Assembly (NCBI GenBank): GCA_964349675.1
Contig: CAYGHD010000002.1
Coordinates: 1 to 64,000, forward strand
Length of the DNA stretch: 64,000 nucleotides
Direction: 5' to 3'
Source: GWA1-54-10 sp964349675
Lineage (GTDB): Bacteria; Patescibacteriota; Minisyncoccia; Phycocordibacterales; SBAW01
Positions within the stretch are counted from its first letter, which is position 1. Every line of letters starts with the position of its first letter. The notes under the pieces are model-generated. The model saw only the letters and a list, made by a program, of their open reading frames with translations, was not told the DNA's origin and searched no databases. Below, piece after piece: positions 35,083 to 41,405 of this stretch. The translations under genes were made by a program, and so were the position numbers.

Positions 35083-36204
35083 TCAAACCGACAACCTTAC
35101 CGGTTTGTAAGTGTTGCGAAGATCGGCCGGTGAGAACACGAACTGACCTACGCTGATACGTCCAGAACCGAACCCGGCGATGTAGAGCGAGAGATAGAAA
35201 TCGTATTTGCGATAGTACCGCAGTCCGTACATTTTTACGATCTCGTTTCGATGTCGAACTAGGTTCTCGCGCCACCCGACAAACGTTTTCACGTAGTCTT
35301 CGGGAAAGAGCTCCTGATCGAGTAGATGAAAGATATCCTGCGTGGCTTCTCTGATCTGACCGAGCGTCGGAAGCATTCCGTTCGGGAAGATGTGTTTCTC
35401 CGTCCATGGATCCATCGTTGCACGCTTATCGCATGCAAGGATGCACTGCATAACAAAGACTCCATCTTTTCGTGCAAGCGAGTCGCACGCTTTTTGGAAG
35501 TACTCCCGATAGTGGCTTGGACCCACATGCTCGATGACGCAAATGGACACGACCGCATCAACCTTGCCACTAAAGTCACGGTAGTCTTGCAGTCGAAACT
35601 CCAGAGGTAAATCGCGGTACCTTTCTGCAGCGTACTTACGCTGCGTTTGAGATATCGTGAGTCCGATGCCACTAGAGCCATAGTGCTGTCCTGCGTAGCC
35701 GAGAAAACCGCCCCAGCCAGAGCCGATGTCGAGCACCGTCTTACCGGTCCCGAGAAAAGCTTTCCTGCAGATCAAATCCATCTTCTGGTCTTGCGCCTCA
35801 TCAAGTAACAAGACGCCATCCCATCGTCCGCACGTGTAGTTGGTCGTGCGGCCGAGTAAGATGTCGAAGAATTGCGGATCCTCATCGTAGTGCACTTCAG
35901 CGACTCGTTTCGAACGAGTACGGTTTTGCGCGTCGATCACGCCGAAGCGGAGTCTCCTCAGCAACACATCAAGGCGAGGTATCCTGAGATGGATGCCAGA
36001 TTTTATGATTCGCTCTATAAGTCCAGCGATATCCGAGCAGTTCCACCAGCCATCCATGTAAGAATCGCCGAGGCCAACAGAACCTTGTAAAAGAACACGC
36101 CGGTACCATCGATTATCCAGGATCTGCGGATCCCATAGATTTGGGCCGTTGATCACTATTCCAGCTGCCCCGAAAAGGCGCTGGATCGCGAACTTCGCAA
36201 CCAT
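35083..36204 (-). CDS. cfa: Cyclopropane-fatty-acyl-phospholipid synthase
   Basis: A 373-residue SAM-dependent enzyme that converts unsaturated acyl chains of membrane lipids to cyclopropane acyl chains. Motifs are the SAM site VLDIGSGWGGFLGYAGQHYG, the segment GIGLTISQTQRKYA, CVIEHVGPSHYREYF, and the C-terminal WRENLVRHRNEI. The start at MVAKFAIQRLF is set by a GGAGG ribosome-binding site 5 nt upstream; an extended -10 (TGGTATATT) lies further up. CPR genomes usually lack fatty-acid synthesis, so the enzyme would act on scavenged lipids. The whole unit is bounded by 17-bp direct repeats. Confidence 0.93.
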   Translation of the reverse strand: MVAKFAIQRLFGAAGIVINGPNLWDPQILDNRWYRRVLLQGSVGLGDSYMDGWWNCSDIAGLIERIIKSGIHLRIPRLDVLLRRLRFGVIDAQNRTRSKRVAEVHYDEDPQFFDILLGRTTNYTCGRWDGVLLLDEAQDQKMDLICRKAFLGTGKTVLDIGSGWGGFLGYAGQHYGSSGIGLTISQTQRKYAAERYRDLPLEFRLQDYRDFSGKVDAVVSICVIEHVGPSHYREYFQKACDSLARKDGVFVMQCILACDKRATMDPWTEKHIFPNGMLPTLGQIREATQDIFHLLDQELFPEDYVKTFVGWRENLVRHRNEIVKMYGLRYYRKYDFYLSLYIAGFGSGRISVGQFVFSPADLRNTYKPVRLSV

Positions 36205-36284
36205 CAGAACCTCCTCAAGGTTGGATTTGTGGACACGATCGTCCGTTGACGAATATACCAAGGAAATTTCTTATCGGCTATCCA

Positions 36285-36301
36285 GGCATTTTCGTTGGTT
36301 T
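36285..36301 (+). repeat. 17-bp direct repeat, right of the cfa cassette
   Basis: Second copy of GGCATTTTCGTTGGTTT, 1259 bp from the first. Confidence 0.8.
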
Positions 36302-36318
36302 TTTGCTAAGCTTAGGGC

Positions 36319-36897
36319 ATGGAAATTGGCATTTGGGGAGACAGCATAACTTACGGCGAAAGCGACTCCGAGGCCCTTGGGTGGGTTGGCAGACTGCGGA
36401 AATCTACATCTGTAGACGAAGATAAACAGGTCTACAATCGCGGAATCTGTGGCAACACAACTGAAGATTTACTCAAGCGTTTTAAGGTGGAAGCTGACTC
36501 CCTTGAGCCAAATATCGTGGTATTTGCTATCGGCATAAACGACTCAAAGTATCCGGTCGGAGAGCAAACAAATAAGATTTCACTTGAGCAGTTTAAGAAA
36601 AATATCGAGTCTCTTTTGCAGCAAGCAAAAGTCTACACGCAGACGATTTTCGTTGTCGGGGCTACGCAAGTTGATGAGGAGGTTGTGTCGCAATGGAAAG
36701 ATAGCTCGCTCTTTTACAATGCGGAGATACAAAAATATAACGACGTTTTGAAAGAGACCGCTGCTTCCAGCGGTGTTTCGTATGTGGATGTGTCTGAAGT
36801 TTTAGATGCAAAAACTGATTTGCATGATGGGCTGCACCCAAATGCAAAGGGGTATGAAAAACTTGCGATGGCAATAAAAAGCGAAATTAAAATATGA
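36319..36897 (+). CDS. SGNH/GDSL hydrolase
   Basis: A 192-residue cytoplasmic esterase/lipase-like protein. Block I is GDSIT, block II has the Gly in NRGICGN, block III is GIND, and block V is DGLHPN with catalytic Asp and His. No signal peptide is present. It overlaps the next gene by 4 nt (ATGA), making a three-gene operon with the RdgB-like enzyme and a small hypothetical protein. The substrate is unknown. Confidence 0.88.
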   Translation: MEIGIWGDSITYGESDSEALGWVGRLRKSTSVDEDKQVYNRGICGNTTEDLLKRFKVEADSLEPNIVVFAIGINDSKYPVGEQTNKISLEQFKKNIESLLQQAKVYTQTIFVVGATQVDEEVVSQWKDSSLFYNAEIQKYNDVLKETAASSGVSYVDVSEVLDAKTDLHDGLHPNAKGYEKLAMAIKSEIKI

Positions 36898-37439
36898 ATC
36901 TGACTTTTATAACCGGAAATGCCGCTAAAGCCGAGCAACTTGGTAAACATTTAGACCACCCTGTAGCTCACAAGAAATTGGACTTACCCGAGATTCAGTC
37001 TTTAGACCTGCATGAAATTATCGAGCACAAGACCAAGGAAGCGTATAAACAAATTGGCGGCGTAGCACTTGTGGAGGATACCTCCCTTACTTTTAAGGCC
37101 TTGGGTAGATTGCCAGGCCCACTCATAAAGTGGTTTCTTACAGAGTTGGATAATGCAGGGCTCTGTAAACTCTTGGACGGTTACGAGGATAGGTCTGCAG
37201 TTGCGGAAGTGTGTTTCGGTCTTTACGACGGTAAAGAGCTAAAGATGTTCGATGGCAAAGCTCATGGCTCCATCGCTACTGTGCCGCGTGGTGAAAGAGG
37301 ATTTGGCTGGGATCCAGTGTTTATTCCCGAAGGTCACCATAAGACTTGGGGCGAAATGGATCCGGAGGAGCAGAAAGAAACCTCTATGCGTCGTATAGCC
37401 CTTAAGAAATTGGAGGCATATCTCAAACAAAATGGCTAA
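36894..37439 (+). CDS. Non-canonical purine NTP pyrophosphatase (RdgB/HAM1-like)
   Basis: A 181-residue house-cleaning enzyme that removes inosine or xanthosine triphosphate from the nucleotide pool. Family signatures are TFITGNAAKAEQL, LVEDTSLTFKALGRLPGPLIKWF, and GFGWDPVFIPEG. It is somewhat diverged and short compared with E. coli RdgB (197 residues). It overlaps both operon neighbours. Confidence 0.88.
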   Translation: MNLTFITGNAAKAEQLGKHLDHPVAHKKLDLPEIQSLDLHEIIEHKTKEAYKQIGGVALVEDTSLTFKALGRLPGPLIKWFLTELDNAGLCKLLDGYEDRSAVAEVCFGLYDGKELKMFDGKAHGSIATVPRGERGFGWDPVFIPEGHHKTWGEMDPEEQKETSMRRIALKKLEAYLKQNG

Positions 37440-37767
37440 GACTTACTCAGGCACTATTGTTGAGAGCAGTCTTTCCGACAAAAATGTCCTCGACCAACTC
37501 CAAGTAATCAAAAAATATCCCTCTGGGGGTTGGACTTTGTACGATGTCTTGGTTAACGAGGAGCAGATACCGCAGCTCGCCAAATCTTTGGCGAACGGTC
37601 CCTGGTATATCCACCTGTGGCAGCCCGGGCAAGACGAAGTAAAAGTGATCTTTAAAGATAAAGTTTTTTCTATTAAATATTCCGACAAATCTACCTGGGT
37701 TGGCGTGGTCGCTTACGGAAAGTCCATCGGCATACCGGACGAGCAACTCGACTTCCCAATAAACTAA
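37432..37767 (+). CDS. Hypothetical protein, third gene of the operon
   Basis: A soluble 111-residue alpha/beta protein (SGTIVESSLSDKNVLDQLQVI, GPWYIHLWQPGQDEVKVIFKDKVF) without a family I can name. It overlaps the RdgB-like gene by 8 nt, so translational coupling is likely. Confidence 0.7.
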   Translation: MAKTYSGTIVESSLSDKNVLDQLQVIKKYPSGGWTLYDVLVNEEQIPQLAKSLANGPWYIHLWQPGQDEVKVIFKDKVFSIKYSDKSTWVGVVAYGKSIGIPDEQLDFPIN

Positions 37768-37828
37768 GCACGCAGACTTACGTGAATGCACGCAACTAAA
37801 CGCCTCTCATTCACTAAAATCTCGCCTT

Positions 37829-37995
37829 TTAGCGTGAATTGGTCTGCGGCCTTACTCTTTCCATCCACTTCATCGTTTCCTCGTCAAACGGCTCCTCGCC
37901 CCGGAGCATTTTGACGGCAGCCTCCATCTCGTAGGACTTGTAGCCGTTCAAAATAACGGTTCGAAGTTCCTGCGCTGCTCGGAGCTTGGTTAGCA
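37829..37995 (-). pseudogene. Gene fragment beside repeat copy B
   Basis: About 54 helical residues (LRAAQELRTVILNGYKSYEMEA, then EEPFDEETMKWMERVR) in an open frame with no convincing start. Upstream the frame runs into a terminator hairpin and repeat copy B. It looks like the C-terminal end of a lost gene, mirroring the methylase fragment beside copy A. Confidence 0.35.
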
Positions 37996-37997
37996 AC

Positions 37998-38019
37998 AAA
38001 TCGCCTTTGGGCGATTTTT
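37998..38019 (+). terminator. Intrinsic terminator downstream of the three-gene operon
   Basis: AAATCGCC pairs with GGCGATTT around a 4-nt loop, followed by T. Confidence 0.65.
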
Positions 38020-38035
38020 GCGTTACAAGCCCCAG

Positions 38036-38075
38036 GCGAGGAAGCAACTTGAGTTGCTTCCGTCCAGGACTCGAA
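38036..38075 (+). repeat. Hairpin repeat, copy B
   Basis: GCGAGGAAG, stem GGAAGCAACT with AGTTGCTTCC, then CTTCCGTCCAGGACTCGAA. The last 12 nt are the reverse complement of the tRNA T-arm TTCGAGTCCTGG. Confidence 0.7.
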
Positions 38076-38175
38076 AGGGTTGAGTCTATCGTAGCGAGTT
38101 TGTAAAACGAAGCGAGATACAAAACCCATACTGTTGCTGTAAGCAAAGAGTCCTATTTTGACGCCAGAATAACTC

Positions 38176-38204
38176 TTGACCCATTTATATTTTATAAGCA
38201 CAAT
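38176..38204 (+). promoter_or_regulatory. Promoter TTGACC-17-CACAAT
   Basis: The -35 at 38176-38181 and -10 at 38199-38204 serve the small gene at 38243. Confidence 0.5.
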
Positions 38205-38242
38205 ACCTCCGGTATGTGTGTTTCTCTTGGGAGAATAAGGCA

Positions 38243-38467
38243 ATGAAAGACAGTGCAACGGGTGCGTGGTGTGCCCTTTGGTCGGGGGTCAAGGTGTCTG
38301 GATGGACGCCTGCAGCCTTGTTGCTTGTGATGTGCGCCGTGCCCATCGTGCACGGTTGCCTGAGCGAAAGCGGGCCGGCGCTAGAGCCCTGCAGCATCTT
38401 TGAGGCAGGGGACGCTGGCCGCCTTTGCGCAAAAGCAATCATGATGCGTGGCGGGGGACTACCCTGA
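38243..38467 (+). CDS. Small exported or lipoprotein-like protein (SD-led cassette)
   Basis: A 74-residue protein with one hydrophobic segment (TPAALLLVMCAVPIVHGC) ending in a lipobox-like VHGC, and two further cysteines (PCSIF, RLCAK). It could be a small lipoprotein or secreted disulfide peptide; no family recognised. A GGGAG ribosome-binding site lies 9 nt before the ATG. Confidence 0.55.
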   Translation: MKDSATGAWCALWSGVKVSGWTPAALLLVMCAVPIVHGCLSESGPALEPCSIFEAGDAGRLCAKAIMMRGGGLP

Positions 38468-38502
38468 GTAAATTATCCAACAACGCGCGATAGACCATTT
38501 CC

Positions 38503-38533
38503 ACCCCAGACAGCAAAGTCTGGGGTATTTTTT
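38503..38533 (+). terminator. Intrinsic terminator of the cassette at 38243
   Basis: ACCCCAGAC pairs with GTCTGGGGT, then a seven-T run. The T-run merges with the duplicated Nudix 3' end. Confidence 0.9.
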
Positions 38534-38632
38534 TATTCCCTATACGTCGCCGTGTTATTTTTTATAGCCTCCACACTTTTGGGTACGCACTTTGCACAGG
38601 TCTGACCTGTGCAGCAGGTTCATACGGGGGAG
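38533..38632 (-). repeat. Duplicated 3' end of the Nudix gene, copy 1
   Basis: The minus strand encodes CVPKSVEAIKNNTATYRE and a stop, the counterpart of the C-terminus of the intact Nudix gene (CVPKSVEAIETRAVVYIE). The similarity to copy 3 at 41284-41380 extends beyond the coding part, through GTCTGACCTG and GCAGCA to a CGGGGGA end. Confidence 0.75.
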
Positions 38633-38639
38633 CCTGTGC

Positions 38640-38668
38640 TTTACAGAACTATTTTAATGTGATATATT
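38640..38668 (+). promoter_or_regulatory. Promoter TTTACA-17-TATATT
   Basis: The -35 at 38640-38645 and -10 at 38663-38668 drive the HTH gene at 38730 with a 5' UTR of about 55 nt. Confidence 0.72.
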
Positions 38669-38695
38669 AGTAGGTAGTCGAATCACAGCATGCCC

Positions 38696-38723
38696 CTCCT
38701 GCCGTGTTAGCACAACACAGGAG
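38696..38723 (+). promoter_or_regulatory. Hairpin occluding the ribosome-binding site
   Basis: CTCCT (38696-38700) pairs with the Shine-Dalgarno AGGAG (38719-38723), and GTGTT with AACAC inside. The ribosome-binding site would be masked in the folded mRNA. Confidence 0.55.
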
Positions 38724-38729
38724 AGAAGA

Positions 38730-39191
38730 ATGACTTTACTAACAGGCCTCGGCATCGACGAGCATGAGGTGAGGTGCTGCCCTGACTGTGGGGCAAGGGA
38801 GGTGCGTGTAGCTGCGGAGAGTCGCAGCCTAAACCACACGCATGGTAGTGCTGTGAAATTGAGTGTTGTGATACCTATCTGGACCTGCAAGGATTGTAGG
38901 TTTGCCTACACAGATGGGCGCGGACAGCAGATTGAGCAGGAGGCAGTTGAAAGTTTTTTGCAACGTCGGCTATTGCCACACGAAGTGCGTAGTATACGAG
39001 TTGTTTTGGGTTTGTCGCGAGAGCAATTCGCTCTACTGACAGGCTATGGAACGGCGACGATTAAACGCTGGGAAAATGGTACGCTGGTGCAAAACGCATC
39101 AGCTGACCGATTCTTGCGGTTGATTGCTGACAGTGAAGTGGCACAAAAACTGCTGCGACTCGGAAAGGAGATAGATGCAGCGAATAAATAG
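38730..39191 (+). CDS. Zinc-finger and HTH protein, MqsA-like antitoxin type
   Basis: A 153-residue protein with an N-terminal zinc module (CCPDCG and WTCKDC) and a C-terminal XRE-type helix-turn-helix (LSREQFALLTGYGTATIKRWENGTLVQNASADRFLRLI). This is the layout of MqsA/YgiT antitoxins, which repress their own operon. No toxin gene of the MqsR type lies next to it, so it may be an orphan regulator. The AGGAG ribosome-binding site lies 6 nt upstream and is held in a hairpin. Confidence 0.8.
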   Translation: MTLLTGLGIDEHEVRCCPDCGAREVRVAAESRSLNHTHGSAVKLSVVIPIWTCKDCRFAYTDGRGQQIEQEAVESFLQRRLLPHEVRSIRVVLGLSREQFALLTGYGTATIKRWENGTLVQNASADRFLRLIADSEVAQKLLRLGKEIDAANK

Positions 39192-39198
39192 ATACGAC

Positions 39199-39219
39199 AC
39201 CCGGTCCACTTGGCCGGGT
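39199..39219 (+). terminator. Intrinsic terminator of the HTH gene
   Basis: ACCCGG pairs with CCGGGT, followed by TTTCTTTT. Confidence 0.82.
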
Positions 39220-39271
39220 TTTCTTTTACCTAAAGTAGGTCCCAACCCCGAGAACTTTTACGGGGGCGTGC

Positions 39272-39277
39272 TATCTT
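39272..39277 (+). promoter_or_regulatory. -10 hexamer TATCTT of the IMPase-like gene
   Basis: TATCTT ends 6 nt before the ATG at 39284; no Shine-Dalgarno sequence. Confidence 0.5.
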
Positions 39278-39283
39278 TCTAGA

Positions 39284-40072
39284 ATGAACGAATTTTCCAA
39301 AGAACTCAATGCAGCAAAAAAGATAGCTCGACAAGCCGGAGAGATAATGCTCAGGTATTTTTCCGACGAACTAATTGTTGAGCGGAAAAATGACGACTCT
39401 CCCGTTACGAAAGCTGATATTGAAATAAATCGTCTTGTTATTGAAGAGTTGGGAAAGCAATTTAACGATGGTATTGTCGGTGAGGAAGAGAGTACTGCGG
39501 AGTATGGAATGGGTCGAAGATGGATATGCGACCCAATTGATGGCACGAGAGCTTTTACTTGGGGTTTGCCAACATCAATGTTTTCGCTTGGACTCGCCAT
39601 AGACGGAATCCCAGTGCTGGGCGTTGCATACGACCCTTTCCTTGATCTCCTCTATGAAGCAACAAAAGATAGTGAAAGCCTTTGTAATGGCAAGCCTATC
39701 CACGTATCGTCTGTTGGAATTACAGGTGCCTCAATTGCTGTCTCTGGTAGTCCAGAGAAACTTTTAGACGACCCTTCACAAGCCGCCCTCCTCGCACGTC
39801 TCGTCGAGAAAAAAGTACGTATCGTTGGTTTTAGTGGATCGGTATATCGTGCATGTCTGGTCGCGCGTGGAAGACTTGCCGGTTATGTTGAAAAAAATAT
39901 AAATACACACGACCTTGCTGCTGTGGAAGTTATACTGAAACAAGCGGGTGGCATGATTACTGATTTTGAAGGGAAACAGTTGGATTACAGCAAGGCTTTT
40001 AAAGGGGCGGTTATTTCTAACTCGGTCGTTCATGCGGATCTTTTGGAGTGTGTAGCTGGTCTTGATTGGTAG
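39284..40072 (+). CDS. Inositol-monophosphatase family phosphatase
   Basis: A 262-residue metal-dependent sugar or nucleotide phosphatase. Metal-binding motifs are VGEEES and the signature ICDPIDGTRAFTWGLPTS, with the second acidic site in NINTHDLAAVEVILKQAGG. Family members act on inositol phosphate, histidinol phosphate or PAP; the form here, with TRAFTWG in the signature, is closest to the HisN/histidinol-phosphatase-like branch, but the genome context gives no histidine pathway. Confidence 0.88.
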   Translation: MNEFSKELNAAKKIARQAGEIMLRYFSDELIVERKNDDSPVTKADIEINRLVIEELGKQFNDGIVGEEESTAEYGMGRRWICDPIDGTRAFTWGLPTSMFSLGLAIDGIPVLGVAYDPFLDLLYEATKDSESLCNGKPIHVSSVGITGASIAVSGSPEKLLDDPSQAALLARLVEKKVRIVGFSGSVYRACLVARGRLAGYVEKNINTHDLAAVEVILKQAGGMITDFEGKQLDYSKAFKGAVISNSVVHADLLECVAGLDW

Positions 40073-40113
40073 AAACTTGACGTTTTAGTCATAATGTGGA
40101 ACTTCGCAACCTT

Positions 40114-40140
40114 AAAGCCGCCTTTCCACAAGGCGGCTTT
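40114..40140. terminator. Terminator between IMPase-like and Nudix genes
   Basis: AAAGCCGCCTT pairs with AAGGCGGCTTT, with T-rich sequence downstream on the plus strand. Confidence 0.85.
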
Positions 40141-40145
40141 TCTTT

Positions 40146-40616
40146 TTATTCTATATACACCACCGCTCTAGTCTCTATAGCCTCCACGCTTTTGGGTACA
40201 CACTTTTGCAAACTAGGGGACAGTAGGGGCAGCGCGTTTTCTAGAGGCATAAAAATGTATTCCTCAAGCTCCCCAGTGTCTAGTTTTATTGATGCAATTT
40301 GATCGTCGGTTAGCGTGCCGCCATAGAAGACAAATTTAAGAGAGTCTGGGTATACTCCTTTTTTGTGTGCAAAATATATTCCTACCAGTTGTAGCGTTAT
40401 CGCGCTCAATCCAATTTCTTCCCGCGTCTCTCGCAGGGCGCAGTGGAGCGGGGATTCATCTTCGTCGGCTGCTCCGCCAGGCACCAACCATTCTTCCCTG
40501 TAATCTGGTTTAACTACAAGCAATTCGTTTTTGGAGTTAAAAAACAGCACCGCAGTCCCAACCTGTTTCTTGGGCAGCAGGGCGGCATACTCTTCGTCGG
40601 TATATTTTTTTACCAC
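40146..40616 (-). CDS. Nudix hydrolase
   Basis: A 156-residue pyrophosphohydrolase. The Nudix box is complete: GAADEDE, seven residues, then RETREEIGL. The substrate is not evident. The start is taken as GTG at 40616, because a TATGAT -10 ends 6 nt upstream, as for other genes here; a longer frame would run through the tRNA relic. Its 3' end (about the last 18 codons) has two degenerate copies elsewhere, at 38533 and 41284. Confidence 0.82.
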   Translation of the reverse strand: MVKKYTDEEYAALLPKKQVGTAVLFFNSKNELLVVKPDYREEWLVPGGAADEDESPLHCALRETREEIGLSAITLQLVGIYFAHKKGVYPDSLKFVFYGGTLTDDQIASIKLDTGELEEYIFMPLENALPLLSPSLQKCVPKSVEAIETRAVVYIE

Positions 40617-40622
40617 ACGCAC

Positions 40623-40628
40623 ATCATA
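40623..40628 (-). promoter_or_regulatory. -10 hexamer TATGAT of the Nudix gene
   Basis: TATGAT on the minus strand lies 6 nt before the GTG start. Confidence 0.5.
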
Positions 40629-40653
40629 GCATTGAGAAGCCCCGCCCGTTTCT

Positions 40654-40681
40654 TGTAAGGGAAGAGTCCTGGCGCCGGAGC
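40654..40681 (+). repeat. Relic of the tRNA-Asn 3' exon, candidate att site
   Basis: GAGTCCTGGCGCCGGAGC (40664-40681) is identical over 18 nt to tRNA-Asn 34163-34180, and the preceding TGTAAGG matches the exon 3' start at 34140-34146 with the part between deleted. Confidence 0.8.
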
Positions 40682-40686
40682 AAAAG

Positions 40687-40715
40687 TTGACAATTATTTG
40701 CATTTTGTTTTAAAT
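40687..40715 (+). promoter_or_regulatory. Promoter TTGACA-17-TTAAAT
   Basis: The -35 at 40687-40692 begins 6 nt after the tRNA relic; the -10 is at 40710-40715. It serves the gene at 40765. Confidence 0.6.
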
Positions 40716-40764
40716 ATTTTCTGAACAGCATGCTCTGCAAATGCACAGCAGTAAGGAGGAGAAA

Positions 40765-41238
40765 ATGTTTCAGCTTCTGATGAAAAAGTTCTTCGGCGAT
40801 AAAGATAGAGTGAGTACAACCGCCCACCTGGAAGAAAAGAGTGGGAATGCCTACATCACGCCTGAGCTTCACCGTGAGATGCTCGCAAAGAAGGCTGCTG
40901 TTGCGGAAAGGCGGGGAGTCTTTAAGCGCACATGCTCTTTTGAAGATTGGCAAAGGCGAGAGTTTGAGCTGCAAACACGCATTAGGACAAACAACCCTAT
41001 GTCTTTCAAATGGGTTGAAGATACGGAAGGAACGCCAGTCGGTTTTCCGTTGTTTGTTTTTCACATCACCATGCATGACATGTTTCCGTCTGCCTGCAAC
41101 CAGTTTCTAACAGAAGAAACTTTGATCGCGGGTCTCAGGTGCAACGCGGTAAGTTGTGGTCGCTTTGTGCAGATCGACAAGCACGAGGGATTCATTGAGG
41201 TGCAGCCTCGGTGGGTCGAAGATCTCGGGGCAGAGTAA
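40765..41238 (+). CDS. Hypothetical soluble protein (SD-led cassette)
   Basis: A 157-residue soluble protein with a basic helical N-terminus, two central cysteines and a beta-rich C-terminal half (LRCNAVSCGRFVQIDKHEGFIEVQPRWVED). No family recognised. The start is fixed by a GGAGG ribosome-binding site 5 nt upstream; an ATG 24 nt earlier lacks one. Confidence 0.6.
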   Translation: MFQLLMKKFFGDKDRVSTTAHLEEKSGNAYITPELHREMLAKKAAVAERRGVFKRTCSFEDWQRREFELQTRIRTNNPMSFKWVEDTEGTPVGFPLFVFHITMHDMFPSACNQFLTEETLIAGLRCNAVSCGRFVQIDKHEGFIEVQPRWVEDLGAE

Positions 41239-41245
41239 CTGCGTG

Positions 41246-41279
41246 CCGCCACCTCGTCTCGGACGAGATGGCGGTTTTT
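41246..41279 (+). terminator. Intrinsic terminator of the cassette at 40765
   Basis: CCGCCA-CTCGTC pairs with GACGAG-TGGCGG, then TTTTTCTTTTT. Confidence 0.92.
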
Positions 41280-41283
41280 CTTT

Positions 41284-41380
41284 TTATTCCACATACACCA
41301 CCACGTTAGTGTTTATAGCCTCCACGCTTTTGGGCACGCACTCTGTGCAGTCTGACCTGCGCAGCAAATAAGACGGGGGA
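41284..41380 (-). repeat. Duplicated 3' end of the Nudix gene, copy 3
   Basis: The minus strand encodes CVPKSVEAINTNVVVYVE and a stop. Like copy 1 it starts exactly at the T-run of a cassette terminator. Confidence 0.75.
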
Positions 41381-41390
41381 ACTTTTCGGA

Positions 41391-41396
41391 TATACT
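41391..41396 (+). promoter_or_regulatory. -10 hexamer TATACT
   Basis: TATACT lies 9 nt before the ATG at 41406. Confidence 0.55.
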
Positions 41397-41405
41397 CATA
41401 CGTAT

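Noticed and set aside
34918..35407. N-terminal 163-codon extension of the methylase frame
   Set aside because: The extension is antisense to the end of cfa and its terminator and has no methylase similarity. The start at 34918 has a -10 hexamer 7 nt upstream.
40617..40703. Longer Nudix start reading through the tRNA relic
   Set aside because: The extra 29 residues translate the tRNA-derived repeat and lie upstream of the predicted promoter.
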